Notes: generated from the letters alone by a model not told the origin. DNA of 22,581 nucleotides from Caulobacteraceae bacterium (GCA_947456005.1 CANGRP010000007.1:1-22581); one strand, 5' to 3'. Shown: positions 14,591-22,581, counted from the stretch's first letter. Program-made: numbers and translations.

Positions 14591-15703
14591 TTATTCTTCG
14601 ACCGTTGTGATATTCTGCTCGAAGTCCTTGAGGATATCGAGAACTTCGTCGATGGGCGCCGCAAGTGAACGGGCGTCCGGAAACCGGTAGCGCCAGAAAC
14701 TGGTGATGTGCGAGATCACGCCGATGCGCTCGCCCAGCATCAGGAACATTTTCGGGGCCCGCAGAAGGAAGTTCCGGAAGGCGAGGGGCTTGCCGTTCTT
14801 GGTCAGGTCCGCGAAGGCGCGGTCATAGACGTCCAATGCTTCGGTGACTTCCCGCCGTTTGGCGTCGACCGTTTCCACCAGTCGTCGCCGGGTCCGGTCG
14901 ACATAGGCCATCAGGTCGGCATCCTTGTGACCGGTGACCCGGACCTGCGGCATCTCCTGCAGAACGTCGACAAGCTGCGGCCAGAGGTCATTCAGGACCC
15001 ACTTATAGTAAAGAAATCCCTTCCAGCTGAAAAAACCTTCCATATGGTCCTCGCCTTCAAGTCGAAGGGCGATTCGAAGCGGTTCCAAGTGCTCGTTGAT
15101 CTCGGTTGAAAGCAGAACCTGGACAAGCTTGCTTGAGTAGCTCGATCCCTCACCGGCAGTGGCGTAGGTCAGGCGGATCAAGTTATTGATCTCCATCGAC
15201 ACAAAATCCTGCATCCGTCCAAGGTCAGCCTCGGATATGGCGAAGTAGCAGGAGGCGATCTGGATCCCGCGCCGGTTGAGGTGTTCCCGGAGCAGGAAGG
15301 GATCGAGGGATGGAACCTCGTCGACAGCGCTCATGACGCGGATGTCGCGTTCGATGTTCAGCGCCTCGCCCCCGGCTTCGCGGACAATGTTGCGCCACCC
15401 CCTCTGGCCCACGAAGAAGGAGCGTCCCCCCATGCGCAGGTCGCCGCGCTCAAAGGGCAGGATGATCTTGGTGGAGTTCTGCCTCTCGTCATCGAAGACG
15501 TAGCGCTCATCTGCCCGGATGCGGTGCTTCAGGACGATGCACTCGTTCAGGATCGGCGTCGTGAAGAAGGGCTTTGTATGGTAGTCGGGCTCGCCCTTGT
15601 GCGAGTTCGCGATCGCCACAAGGTTGAGCACCCGGCTGGTCGAGGCTGTCCTCTGCAGCGCCCCTAGGTTACGCACCGATCTATCGGTGGACGCCTGCCG
15701 CAT
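14591..15703 (-). CDS. Unknown conserved protein, tandem paralogue A (370 aa)
   Basis: I do not recognise this family. The protein is soluble-looking, with no signal peptide or clear membrane helix. It shares roughly half its residues, by eye, with the next gene upstream along its whole length. Shared blocks are TASTSRVLNL (19-28), PFER-DL with GGRSFFVGQRGWR, EVPSLDPFLLREHLNRRG followed by IASCYF and ISEADLGRMQ, WKGFLYYKWVL, and near the end NGKPLAFRNFL with MLGERIGVISH. I start it at ATG 15703-15701, where AAGG lies eight bases upstream and the N terminus aligns with the paralogue; the open frame continues to a TTG at 15790, but that extension lacks a match. It lies 12 bases before the glutamate-synthase-like gene. 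An acidic tail (DFEQNITTVEE) ends it. Confidence 0.85.
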   Translation of the reverse strand: MRQASTDRSVRNLGALQRTASTSRVLNLVAIANSHKGEPDYHTKPFFTTPILNECIVLKHRIRADERYVFDDERQNSTKIILPFERGDLRMGGRSFFVGQRGWRNIVREAGGEALNIERDIRVMSAVDEVPSLDPFLLREHLNRRGIQIASCYFAISEADLGRMQDFVSMEINNLIRLTYATAGEGSSYSSKLVQVLLSTEINEHLEPLRIALRLEGEDHMEGFFSWKGFLYYKWVLNDLWPQLVDVLQEMPQVRVTGHKDADLMAYVDRTRRRLVETVDAKRREVTEALDVYDRAFADLTKNGKPLAFRNFLLRAPKMFLMLGERIGVISHITSFWRYRFPDARSLAAPIDEVLDILKDFEQNITTVEE

Positions 15704-15818
15704 GACTTCAACCTTCCCCAAACACATGGACCGCCGAACAAGGGCGGAGGACAGCGAAACGGCTTTTTTGAGGCCTAGGGAACCGATCAAGCCAGCCTGG
15801 AACGACGCGCATCATGGA

Positions 15819-16931
15819 TCAGTTATCTCCACCCAGCGTGTATTCGAAGTCGCGGACAATCTCAAATAGTTCATCCATGAGAATGGGTTCGTCGGACCCC
15901 TCCTTGAAACGGAACCTCCAGTAGCTCGCCACATGCGAAAGGGCGCCGATCCTCTCGCCCAGAAGGATGAACATATCTGGCGTCTTGCGAAGGAAGTTTG
16001 CGAAGGCGAGGGGCTTTCCGTTCCGGGTCAGGTCGCTGAAGGCGGCTTCGTAGACCTGGATCGCACCGATCACCTCCTCCATCACTTCGTTGACCCGATC
16101 CACCAGCCGGCGCCTGGACCCGTCCAGGAGCCGGCTCAGCTGGCGGTCGCGGACCCCGTAGGTGCGCATGGTCAGGATTTCACGAAGGAACGGCCCGAGT
16201 TGGGGCCGCAGTTCGCTGAGGACCCACTGGTAGTAGAGGAAGCCCTTCCAGGCGAAGACGCCTTCCTCGAAGTCCTCAGGATCCAGGCGCAGGGCAAGCC
16301 GGATCGGATGGATTGAATCGCCGGGCTTCGGCGCAAGAAGGGACCGGATCATCCGGTTCGACCAGCTGGATCCGTCGAACCTGTTGCGCTGGGTGATGTC
16401 GAGCAGGACCTCCACCTGGCTGCCAACAAAGCTCTGCATCCGCGCGATGTCGGCTTCTGAGATCGTGAAATAGCAGGAGGCGATGTTCAGGCCACGCCGC
16501 TTCAGCTGCTCCCGCACCAGGAAGGGGTCGAGGGAAGGCAGCTCATTGAGCGACAGCAAAACCAGGATGTCGCGCTCCGGGTTGCGGTAGGCCCCGCCGA
16601 TATCCTCAACGGCGTCACGCCAACCCCTCTGGCCCACCAGGAAGGAGCGCCCGCCGATCTTCAGGTCTGTCCGCTCGAAGGGCAGGGCCACCTTGGTGCC
16701 CGTGCTCCGGTTATCAGGGAGAAGCCCCGCCTCGTCTGAGCGGACCCGGTGCCTGATGATGAGACTCTCGTTCAGTCGCGGCGACGAAAAGAACGGGTGT
16801 TCCAGGTAGCCAGGTTCATTCCGGACCGAGGCGCCGATCCCGATCAGGTTCAGCACACGGCTCGTCGACGCCGTCTTCTCGATCTCGCCGAGGTCGCGCA
16901 TGGTCCGGTCAACGTTGGCGCCCTTGCGCAT
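15819..16931 (-). CDS. Unknown conserved protein, tandem paralogue B (370 aa)
   Basis: This is the first gene of the minus-strand cluster and the same length as paralogue A, with which it aligns almost without gaps. Conserved blocks include TASTSRVLNL (20-29), ALPFERTDLKIGGRSFLVGQ, RGWRDAVEDIGG, ELPSLDPFLVREQLKRRG, IASCYFTISEADIARMQSFV, WKGFLYYQWVL and NGKPLAFANFLRKTPDMF with LLGERIG. Basic Arg/Lys residues dominate the centre (RRRLVDRVNEV). No signal peptide or membrane helix is seen. ATG 16931-16929 follows GAGGTGAAG. The gap to paralogue A is 115 bases, enough for a separate signal but I see none. Charge and length suggest a cytosolic, helix-rich protein. The duplication kept both copies intact, hinting that they have separate roles or form a hetero-oligomer. 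Confidence 0.85.
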   Translation of the reverse strand: MRKGANVDRTMRDLGEIEKTASTSRVLNLIGIGASVRNEPGYLEHPFFSSPRLNESLIIRHRVRSDEAGLLPDNRSTGTKVALPFERTDLKIGGRSFLVGQRGWRDAVEDIGGAYRNPERDILVLLSLNELPSLDPFLVREQLKRRGLNIASCYFTISEADIARMQSFVGSQVEVLLDITQRNRFDGSSWSNRMIRSLLAPKPGDSIHPIRLALRLDPEDFEEGVFAWKGFLYYQWVLSELRPQLGPFLREILTMRTYGVRDRQLSRLLDGSRRRLVDRVNEVMEEVIGAIQVYEAAFSDLTRNGKPLAFANFLRKTPDMFILLGERIGALSHVASYWRFRFKEGSDEPILMDELFEIVRDFEYTLGGDN

Positions 16932-17145
16932 TCTTCACCTCAGTCCCGACCCGTCCAATCTATGTCACCGTTCCACACGGCGGGTTAAAGGGCCAGTCGA
17001 GATTACAGCTTAAGCGTATGCAGTGAATGGATGGAACACATCAACCCGGCGTCCAAGCGATCCAGGCCCGGCCGAGGTGCTTCGACAGCAGGCGAATTGA
17101 CCGCAGGCCTCGGCGTCGCTGGCGAAGTCATGAACAGAAAGAGTT
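16932..17145. other. Non-coding spacer upstream of paralogue B
   Basis: These 214 bases separate paralogue B from the tRNA-Cys gene. A plus-strand open frame from 17027 runs through the tRNA and is not a gene. A perfect GCTTAAGC palindrome at 17007-17014 and several AT-rich patches lie here, and on the minus strand TTCACT spaced 16 bases from TAATCT makes a very weak promoter for paralogue B. A TTAA at 16985-16988 has no partner at the CtrA spacing. I see no RNA structure or repeat that I can defend. Confidence 0.4.
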
Positions 17146-17219
17146 TGGAGGCCTGACCGAGAATCGAACTCGGGTGCACGGATTTGCAGTCCGCTGCGTC
17201 ACCACTCCGCCATCAGGCC
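17146..17219 (-). tRNA. trnC: tRNA-Cys (anticodon GCA)
   Basis: The minus strand folds as a complete tRNA of 74 bases including encoded CCA. The acceptor stem GGCCTGA pairs with TCAGGCC; the discriminator is U, as expected for tRNA-Cys; the anticodon loop CTGCAAA gives GCA; and the T-arm is CCGAG-TTCGATT-CTCGG. CCA is at 17148-17146. A weak possible promoter is TTGCCC and TTAGCG upstream (17273-17246 on the minus strand). Nearest neighbours are an unknown-function gene downstream and the methyltransferase-like gene behind it. I see no integrase or phage sequence, so this tRNA shows no sign of being an integration site here. Confidence 0.97.
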
Positions 17220-17245
17220 GCACCGGTCCGCGCCGGGCCGGGGAC

Positions 17246-17273
17246 CGCTAACAGATGGCGGAGGCCGGGGCAA
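17246..17273 (-). promoter_or_regulatory. Weak candidate promoter of tRNA-Cys
   Basis: On the minus strand TTGCCC (17273-17268) and TTAGCG (17251-17246) are 16 bases apart, and would start transcription about 20 bases before the tRNA 5' end. The match to consensus is poor, so this is only a position-based suggestion. Confidence 0.25.
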
Positions 17274-17291
17274 TGTCCGAGACGGCCCGCA

Positions 17292-17321
17292 TTGCCTTGT
17301 GCGCGGCCGCGGCCTTATATG
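17292..17321 (+). promoter_or_regulatory. Candidate promoter of the methyltransferase-like gene
   Basis: TTGCCT (17292-17297) is followed after 17 bases by TTATAT (17315-17320), or after 18 bases by TATATG (17316-17321). The predicted start of transcription near 17328 leaves about 55 bases before ATG 17384 and would exclude the longer open frame from 17255. The similar TTGCCT element recurs upstream of popZ. The match is fair, not strong. Confidence 0.35.
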
Positions 17322-17383
17322 CGCTCCAGGCCGCTAGGCCCTCCGGGCGTCGCCGCCCTTTCCTCCAGCCGACCGGAGACGTG

Positions 17384-17953
17384 ATGGACGATACATCTGC
17401 AGCCCGCTTGAACATGGTGGAGAGCCAGGTCCGGACCGCTGATGTGACCGACCTCAGGATCCAGGACGCCATGCGGCGGATCCCTCGGGAATCCTTTCTG
17501 CCCGCAGGCCGGGGATATCAGGCCTATGCTGACGTCGAGCCCGAGTATGAACCTGGGCGGCGACTCCTGAGGCCGCGGGATGTCGGCAAACTTGTTCAGT
17601 TGGCCGCGCCGGTCGCCGGGGAGTCCGGTCTGGCCATCGCTGCGCCCTACGCAGCCGCGCTTCTTGAGGCCTGCGGGGTGACGGTCACCCGGTTCGACGA
17701 TGAGGTCCTCGCCCGCCCGCCAAAGGGTCCCTTTGACGTGCTCGTCTGCGAGGGCGCGGTCGGCCAGGCTCCGGAGGCTTGGCTCGCCGTCCTAGCCGTC
17801 GGCGGGCGCGCGGTGATCATTGAGCGGCAGGGCCCGGCCGGGCGCGCCGTTGTCTACCTCAGGACCGCCGAGGGCGTCGGCCGTCGCACGGGCTTTGATT
17901 CTGCGCCCGCCTTCCTGCCTGGCCTGGAACCTCAGGCTGGCTTCGCCTTCTGA
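17384..17953 (+). CDS. Protein-L-isoaspartate methyltransferase-like protein lacking SAM motif I
   Basis: The 189-aa product resembles the isoaspartyl O-methyltransferase (Pcm) family, whose members methylate damaged aspartate in proteins. The N-terminal third is typical: NMVESQVRTADVTDLRIQDA, then RRIPRESFLPAG and AYADVEPE. However, where the family has the glycine-rich SAM-binding motif (of the EIGTGSGY type), this protein reads GLAIAAPYAAALLEAC, with no glycine triad. It keeps FDVLVCEGAVGQAPEA and VGGRAVIIERQG later. It is also shorter than the usual 210-215 residues. The intact frame and Caulobacterales-style place beside tolC argue for a working protein, but perhaps not a methyltransferase. 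ATG 17384 follows GGAGA; the frame opens further upstream to 17255 without a ribosome binding site or family match. Confidence 0.85.
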   Translation: MDDTSAARLNMVESQVRTADVTDLRIQDAMRRIPRESFLPAGRGYQAYADVEPEYEPGRRLLRPRDVGKLVQLAAPVAGESGLAIAAPYAAALLEACGVTVTRFDDEVLARPPKGPFDVLVCEGAVGQAPEAWLAVLAVGGRAVIIERQGPAGRAVVYLRTAEGVGRRTGFDSAPAFLPGLEPQAGFAF

Positions 17954-17957
17954 ATCG

Positions 17958-18008
17958 CCCGGTTGCGAGGCCGGGTCAGCCGCCTGGAAACCGGATCGTA
18001 AGGTCCGG
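17958..18008. terminator. Two short inverted repeats after the methyltransferase-like gene
   Basis: CCCGG/CCGGG (17958-17962 and 17971-17975) and CCGGA/TCCGG (17991-17995 and 18004-18008), each with an 8-base loop, follow the stop. Neither has a T-run, so termination is only possible. Overlapping AAGGT/ACCTT symmetry at 18000-18021 may instead be a binding site before tolC. Confidence 0.2.
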
Positions 18009-18102
18009 GTGAAAAAACCTTAAGGTCAGGTCTACTGGCCTGCGGGGAAAACGCCGGTCATATAGGCGGATGTTTCGCCCGTACGGCACTTGGGGAAAAG
18101 AG

Positions 18103-19602
18103 ATGATCATGCGTCATCGCAGCCACTGGCTTGCTGCGGTCTCTCTGGCGGCCTTGTCGCTGCCGGCGTCTGGGGCCTCTGCTGAGACCATGGCCGAGGC
18201 TATCGCCATGGCCTACGCGTCCAATCCGACCCTCCAGGCCCAGCGCGCGCAGCTGCGGGCCCTGGACGAGAACTGGTACCAGGCCCGGGCGGGGTACAGG
18301 CCCACCCTGTCCGTCAGCGGTCGCGCCACCTGGACGGAGACGACCATCCCCGGGACGCGACCGCTCGCGGACGTCGAAAGCAACTCCGGGTCGGCCGTCC
18401 TTTCCCTGACCCAGCCTGTTTACTCAGGCGGGCGGGTGGCGTCGGCGGTCTCAGCGGCCGAAGCTGACAGCCTGTCGGGACGTGAAGGCCTGCGCCGGGT
18501 CGAGGCGCAGGTCCTCGGCCAGGTGATCCAGTCCTATGTTGACGTGCGCCGCGACCAGGAGGCGCTGAGGATCCGCCAGACCAACGTCGCCGTTCTTCAG
18601 CGTCAGCTTGATGAGTCCCGCGCCCGGTTCGAGGTGGGCGAGATCACGCGCACTGACGTCGCCCAGTCCGAAGCGCGTCTGGCGGCTGCAGTCGCGCTCC
18701 TGAACTCTGCTCAGGCGACGCTGGCCACCTCCCGTGCCGGGTACGAGGCGGTCGTGGGACAGGCCCCGGGTGACCTCGCTCCCGAACCTCCGATTGGCGC
18801 CCTTCTGCCCGCATCGGTGGAGCAGGCCTGGGACCTCGCCGAAAGCGGAAGCCCGGTTGTCCGGGCCGCGGAGTACGCCGAACAGGCCAGCCGCGCCCGG
18901 ATCGCCGGGGCCCGGGCTGAGCAGATGCCTACGGTCGCGCTGCAGGGCCAGTTGGGCTACAGTGGACTGGTCAGCCCCCTGCATACCGACGCCTATTCCC
19001 GGGCCCTCTCCGGTTCGGCGGTCGTCACCGTTCCGATCTTTTCGGGGGGACAGACCCTGTCCCGGATCCGGGCTGCGACGGAGCGTAACACCGTCGACCG
19101 CCTTGGCGTGGAGAACGCCCGACGGACCGTCCGCCAGACGATCACCCAGTCCTGGAGCGCCCTTCAGGCTGCGCGTAGCAACATCGAGGCGACGGAAAAG
19201 CAGGTCCGCGCCGCCAGGATCGCCGCCGAGGGCGTCGTCCAGGAGCAGCGGGTCGGTCTGCGCACGACGATCGACGTCCTGAACGCGGAGCAGGAACTTA
19301 GGGCTGCAGAGCTTTCGCAGGTCAGCGCCCGCAGGGATGAGTATGTCGCCGCCGCCGGCGTCCTTGGCCAGGTGGGTCGCCTGCAGGTCGGTTATCTGGT
19401 CCCTGAGGTTCCCCGGTACGATCCCGCCGCCAACTTCCGGAACCTCCGGGTCACGTGGGGATGGACACCCTGGGAGGTCCCGATTTCCGGTGTTGATGGT
19501 ATCCTTGTTCCCAAGCCAGCGGTCATTCCGGATCGTCCGGTTCCGGCTGCGCCTTCGCCGGCTCCGGCAAGTGCACCGGAGACGCCTGCCCCGGCGGAGT
19601 AG
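18103..19602 (+). CDS. tolC: TolC-family outer-membrane channel protein
   Basis: This 499-aa protein is an outer-membrane efflux/secretion channel of the TolC family, which forms a trimeric tunnel for type I secretion or RND pumps. A signal peptide is present (residues 1-27, SLAALSLPASGASA then ET). Two internal repeats show the family pattern: PVYSGGRVASAVSAAEAD with a coiled-coil helix (RQLDESRARFEVGEITRTD), and later PIFSGGQTLSRIRAATERN with QEQRVGLRTTIDVLNAEQEL. A Pro/Ala-rich tail follows residue 480. In Caulobacter a related protein, RsaF, exports the S-layer protein; I cannot say whether this one does. I choose ATG 18103, preceded by GGGGAAAAG; an ATG at 18070 would add 11 residues and one at 18109 would remove two. 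No translocator or pump gene is adjacent. Confidence 0.93.
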   Translation: MIMRHRSHWLAAVSLAALSLPASGASAETMAEAIAMAYASNPTLQAQRAQLRALDENWYQARAGYRPTLSVSGRATWTETTIPGTRPLADVESNSGSAVLSLTQPVYSGGRVASAVSAAEADSLSGREGLRRVEAQVLGQVIQSYVDVRRDQEALRIRQTNVAVLQRQLDESRARFEVGEITRTDVAQSEARLAAAVALLNSAQATLATSRAGYEAVVGQAPGDLAPEPPIGALLPASVEQAWDLAESGSPVVRAAEYAEQASRARIAGARAEQMPTVALQGQLGYSGLVSPLHTDAYSRALSGSAVVTVPIFSGGQTLSRIRAATERNTVDRLGVENARRTVRQTITQSWSALQAARSNIEATEKQVRAARIAAEGVVQEQRVGLRTTIDVLNAEQELRAAELSQVSARRDEYVAAAGVLGQVGRLQVGYLVPEVPRYDPAANFRNLRVTWGWTPWEVPISGVDGILVPKPAVIPDRPVPAAPSPAPASAPETPAPAE

Positions 19603-19613
19603 GCCCTTCGGGG

Positions 19614-19631
19614 GGCGGGCTTGCGCCCGCC
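19614..19631. terminator. GC-rich hairpin after tolC
   Basis: GGCGGGC (19614-19620) and GCCCGCC (19625-19631) form a perfect 7-bp stem with a TTGC loop, 12 bases after the tolC stop. It may end tolC transcription, but no T-run follows, so a Rho-independent terminator is not proven. Confidence 0.45.
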
Positions 19632-19694
19632 ACCATGAAAACCTCCGGGAATCGGTTATCTACGGGCTTATGGCCCGTGCAAGTCCGCCGGGAA

Positions 19695-19723
19695 TTGCCT
19701 GTTAAGTTATGTGCGCCTAGCCT
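19695..19723 (+). promoter_or_regulatory. Candidate popZ promoter with nearby GAATC sites
   Basis: TTGCCT (19695-19700), a 17-base spacer, and TAGCCT (19718-19723) are 40 bases upstream of the popZ ATG. GAATC (GANTC, the CcrM methylation site in Caulobacter) occurs at 19649-19653 and 19748-19752, on either side. The -10 match is poor. A TTAA at 19702-19705 has no partner at the CtrA spacing. Confidence 0.3.
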
Positions 19724-19762
19724 CTGCCCTGAGGTTGGCCCTTTCCCGAATCGCGGTGGCGG

Positions 19763-20302
<540 letters not shown>

Positions 20303-20321
20303 GCCTACCCGGCAACTTTGC

Positions 20322-20348
20322 TTGACGCGGCCGGTCCTTCCGTTACGG
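20322..20348 (+). promoter_or_regulatory. Weak candidate valS promoter
   Basis: In the 65-base popZ-valS gap TTGACG (20322-20327) matches a Caulobacter-style -35, with TTACGG (20343-20348) 15 bases further on. The spacing is short and the -10 poor. Read-through from popZ is also possible. Confidence 0.3.
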
Positions 20349-20367
20349 GTCCGCCTCGGAAACCGCC

Positions 20368-22581
20368 ATGCTTGACAAGACCTTCGATCCCAAGACCGCC
20401 GAGCCTCGGCTCTATGCCCGCTGGGAGGCCTCCGGGGCCTTCTCGCCGACCGACGATCCGTCGGCCGAGCCCTTCTCCGTGGTCATCCCGCCGCCCAACG
20501 TCACGGGCTCGCTGCACATCGGCCATGCCCTGAACAACACCCTCCAGGACGTGCTGATCCGGTTCGAGCGCATGCGGGGCAAGGCGGCCCTCTGGCTGCC
20601 CGGCACCGACCACGCCGGCATCGCCACCCAGATGGTGGTCGAGCGCCAGCTGGCCGCCGAGGGTAATATCGGCCGGCGGGACATGGGACGCGAGGCCTTC
20701 GTCGAGCGGGTCTGGGCCTGGAAGGCCGAGAGCGGCGGGACCATCACCCGCCAGCTGCGCCGGCTGGGCGCCTCCTGCGACTGGAGCCGCGAGCGCTTCA
20801 CCCTGGACGAGGGCCTGAGCGCCGCCGTCCGCAAGGTCTTCGTCACCCTCCACAAGCAGGGCCTTCTCTATCGCGACAAGCGGCTGGTGAACTGGGACCC
20901 GCACCTGCAGACCGCCATCTCCGACCTTGAGGTCGAACAGCGGGAGGTCGACGGACACTTCTGGCGCTTCGCCTACCCGCTGGAGGATGGCTCAGGCGAG
21001 ATCGTCGTGGCGACCACCCGGCCAGAGACCATGCTGGGCGACACCGCCGTGGCGGTGAATCCCAAGGACGAGCGCTACGCCCACCTTGTGGGGAAGCGGG
21101 TGCGCCTGCCCATCGTCGGGCGGCTGATCCCGATCGTCGCCGACGACTACGCTGATCCCGAGAAGGGCTCCGGTGCGGTGAAGATCACGCCGGCGCACGA
21201 CTTCAACGACTTCCAGGTCGGCAAGCGCCACGGCCTGGAGATGATCAACATCCTGGACGACTTCGGCTGCATCAGTGAAGCGGCGCCCGAGGCGTATCGC
21301 GGCCTCGACCGCTTTGTCGCCCGCAAGAAGGTGGTCGCCGAGTTCGAGGCGCTGGAGCTGCTGCGCGGCATCGACCCGACCCGGCACGTGGTGCCGCACG
21401 GCGACCGCTCCGGCGTCGTGGTGGAGCCCTACCTGACCGATCAGTGGTTTGTGGACGCCGCCACCCTGGCCAAGCCGGCCATCGCCGCGGTCGAAGACGG
21501 CCGCACGGTCCTCGAACCCGCCGCCTGGTCGAAAACCTACTTCGAGTGGATGCGGAACATCGAGCCCTGGTGCGTCTCGCGCCAGCTCTGGTGGGGTCAT
21601 CGCATCCCGGCCTGGTACGGGCCCGACGGGGCGGTCTTCGTCGAGGAGACCGAGGCCGAGGCCCTCGCGGCGGCCGCCGCCCACTATGGCGCGGAGATCG
21701 CCCTGCGCCAGGACGAGGATGTCCTCGACACCTGGTTCTCCTCCGGGCTCTGGCCCTTCTCGACCCTGGGCTGGCCGGAACCAACCGAGGACCTGAAGCG
21801 GTTCTATCCGACCCACACCCTGGTGACCAGCTTCGACATCATCTTCTACTGGGTCGCCCGGATGATGATGCTGGGGATGCACTTCACCGGAGAGGTCCCC
21901 TTCCGCCGGGTGTTTTTCAACGCCCTGGTCCGGGACGCCTCCGGCAAGAAGATGTCCAAGTCCAAGGGCAATGTCATGGACCCCTTGGACCTCATCGACA
22001 TCTATGGTGCAGACGCCCTGAGGTTCACCCTGACGGCCATGTCAGGGCAGGGGAGAGACATCAAGATCTCGATCCAGCGCATTGAAGGCTATCGGAATTT
22101 CGGTACCAAGCTTTGGAATGCATCGCGGTTCTGCCAGGTCAATGGCTGTGTCCGTGTCGAGGGTTTTGACCCGGCATCCGCCAAGGGGGCGGTCAACCGC
22201 TGGATCATCGGCGAGACGGCCCGTACCTCCGCGGCGGTGACCGAGGCCATAGCCGGCTGCGGCTTCGACGAGGCGGCCAACCTTCTTTACCGATTCATCT
22301 GGAACACCTTCTGCGACTGGTATGTGGAGCTGTCCAAGCCGGTCCTGAACGGCGCCGACGCCGATGCGCAGGCCGAGACCCGCGCCACCGCGTCCTGGGT
22401 GTTGGACGTGATCCTCAAGCTGCTGCACCCGGTCATGCCCTTCCTGACGGAGGAGCTTTGGGACCAGACCGCCGCCCTGGGCGCCGCCCGGGCTGAACCC
22501 CTCCTGATGGCCGCCCGCTGGCCGGACCTGTCGGCGCTTGCGCCCGACGCCGCCGCCGCCGCCGAGGTGGGCCTGGTCATC
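20368..22581 (+). CDS. valS: Valyl-tRNA synthetase, C-terminal part beyond the window
   Basis: ValS charges tRNA-Val and edits mischarged threonine. The frame is open from ATG 20368 to the right edge (738 codons) without a stop, so the gene is partial. The class I catalytic motifs are complete: HIGH at residues 50-53 in PPPNVTGSLHIGHALNNT, and KMSKS at 528-532 in DASGKKMSKSKGNVMDP. The editing domain lies between, with VVATTRPETMLGDTAVAVNP and GSGAVKITPAHDFNDF. WFSSGLWPFSTLGWP and TSFDIIFYWVARMMMLG confirm ValS rather than IleS or LeuS. The anticodon-binding helical domain begins near residue 600 (NRWIIGETART; FIWNTFCDWYVELSKP). The window ends there, before the usual C-terminal coiled coil. 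It is preceded by popZ. Confidence 0.98.
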   Translation, partial: MLDKTFDPKTAEPRLYARWEASGAFSPTDDPSAEPFSVVIPPPNVTGSLHIGHALNNTLQDVLIRFERMRGKAALWLPGTDHAGIATQMVVERQLAAEGNIGRRDMGREAFVERVWAWKAESGGTITRQLRRLGASCDWSRERFTLDEGLSAAVRKVFVTLHKQGLLYRDKRLVNWDPHLQTAISDLEVEQREVDGHFWRFAYPLEDGSGEIVVATTRPETMLGDTAVAVNPKDERYAHLVGKRVRLPIVGRLIPIVADDYADPEKGSGAVKITPAHDFNDFQVGKRHGLEMINILDDFGCISEAAPEAYRGLDRFVARKKVVAEFEALELLRGIDPTRHVVPHGDRSGVVVEPYLTDQWFVDAATLAKPAIAAVEDGRTVLEPAAWSKTYFEWMRNIEPWCVSRQLWWGHRIPAWYGPDGAVFVEETEAEALAAAAAHYGAEIALRQDEDVLDTWFSSGLWPFSTLGWPEPTEDLKRFYPTHTLVTSFDIIFYWVARMMMLGMHFTGEVPFRRVFFNALVRDASGKKMSKSKGNVMDPLDLIDIYGADALRFTLTAMSGQGRDIKISIQRIEGYRNFGTKLWNASRFCQVNGCVRVEGFDPASAKGAVNRWIIGETARTSAAVTEAIAGCGFDEAANLLYRFIWNTFCDWYVELSKPVLNGADADAQAETRATASWVLDVILKLLHPVMPFLTEELWDQTAALGAARAEPLLMAARWPDLSALAPDAAAAAEVGLVI

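Noticed and set aside
15731..15770. T-run and CCGCC/GGCGG hairpin as a terminator between the paralogues
   Set aside because: The T-run lies on the plus strand, but both paralogues are read from the minus strand, and the hairpin is not next to it.
15704..15790. 29-codon N-terminal extension of paralogue A
   Set aside because: It begins with TTG, has no match in paralogue B, and an ATG with a good ribosome binding site lies at 15703.
16985..17014. Possible second CtrA box upstream of paralogue B
   Set aside because: TTAA elements are present but not at the 7-base spacing, and GCTTAAGC is only a short palindrome.
17146..17219. tRNA-Cys as an attachment site for a mobile element
   Set aside because: I see no integrase, direct repeat of the tRNA 3' end or change in base composition on either side.
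17255..17383. 43-codon N-terminal extension of the methyltransferase-like gene
   Set aside because: The extension has no family match, spans a candidate promoter, and lies before a better-placed ATG with GGAGA.
20992..21882. 296-aa minus-strand open frame over valS
   Set aside because: The plus strand encodes the valS catalytic and editing domains without interruption. The antisense frame has His/Gly/Arg-rich composition only.

Overview
The window is chromosomal DNA from an alphaproteobacterium of the family Caulobacteraceae (Caulobacter, Phenylobacterium or Brevundimonas type). The evidence is high GC content, a flagellar operon that runs straight into the cell-cycle kinase gene cckA, a popZ gene next to a tolC-like gene and valS, and a textbook CtrA box. 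I cannot name the genus or species from sequence alone. There is no CRISPR array, insertion sequence, integrase or phage gene, so this looks like ordinary core chromosome with a few unstudied genes.

Layout. Bases 152-1227 on the minus strand hold fliO and fliP. They diverge from a plus-strand operon flgB-flgC-fliE-fliQ-fliR-flhB (1291-4629), followed closely by cckA (4724-6787). The 63-base gap between the two flagellar units holds a perfect TTAA-N7-TTAA CtrA site. CckA starts the phosphorelay that controls CtrA, so the flagellar export and proximal-rod genes, their likely activator site and the top kinase of that pathway all lie within about 6 kb. Next come an acyl-CoA dehydrogenase (plus), a convergent secreted M20-type metallopeptidase (minus), and a two-gene plus-strand unit of an atypical CheY-like protein and a small helical partner.

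Bases 10542-16931 on the minus strand hold five co-directional genes. In transcription order these are two tandem paralogues of unknown function (370 aa each), a membrane-anchored FMN/3Fe-4S glutamate-synthase-domain protein, a glyoxalase-fold (VOC) protein and an acyl-CoA synthetase. The middle spacings (12 and 3 bases) suggest an operon. A tRNA-Cys gene on the same strand lies upstream.

From 17384 everything is on the plus strand: an isoaspartyl-methyltransferase-like gene that lacks the glycine-rich SAM-binding motif, a TolC-family outer-membrane efflux/secretion protein, the polar organiser popZ with a hexanucleotide repeat in its acidic/proline linker, and valS, which runs off the right edge without a stop.

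Most start codons were moved from the longest open frame to an ATG or GTG with a ribosome binding site. Promoter calls other than the CtrA box are weak. The items I find most worth a second look are the tandem unknown paralogues with the orphan glutamate-synthase-like protein, the SAM-motif-less methyltransferase homologue, and the atypical receiver with its partner.
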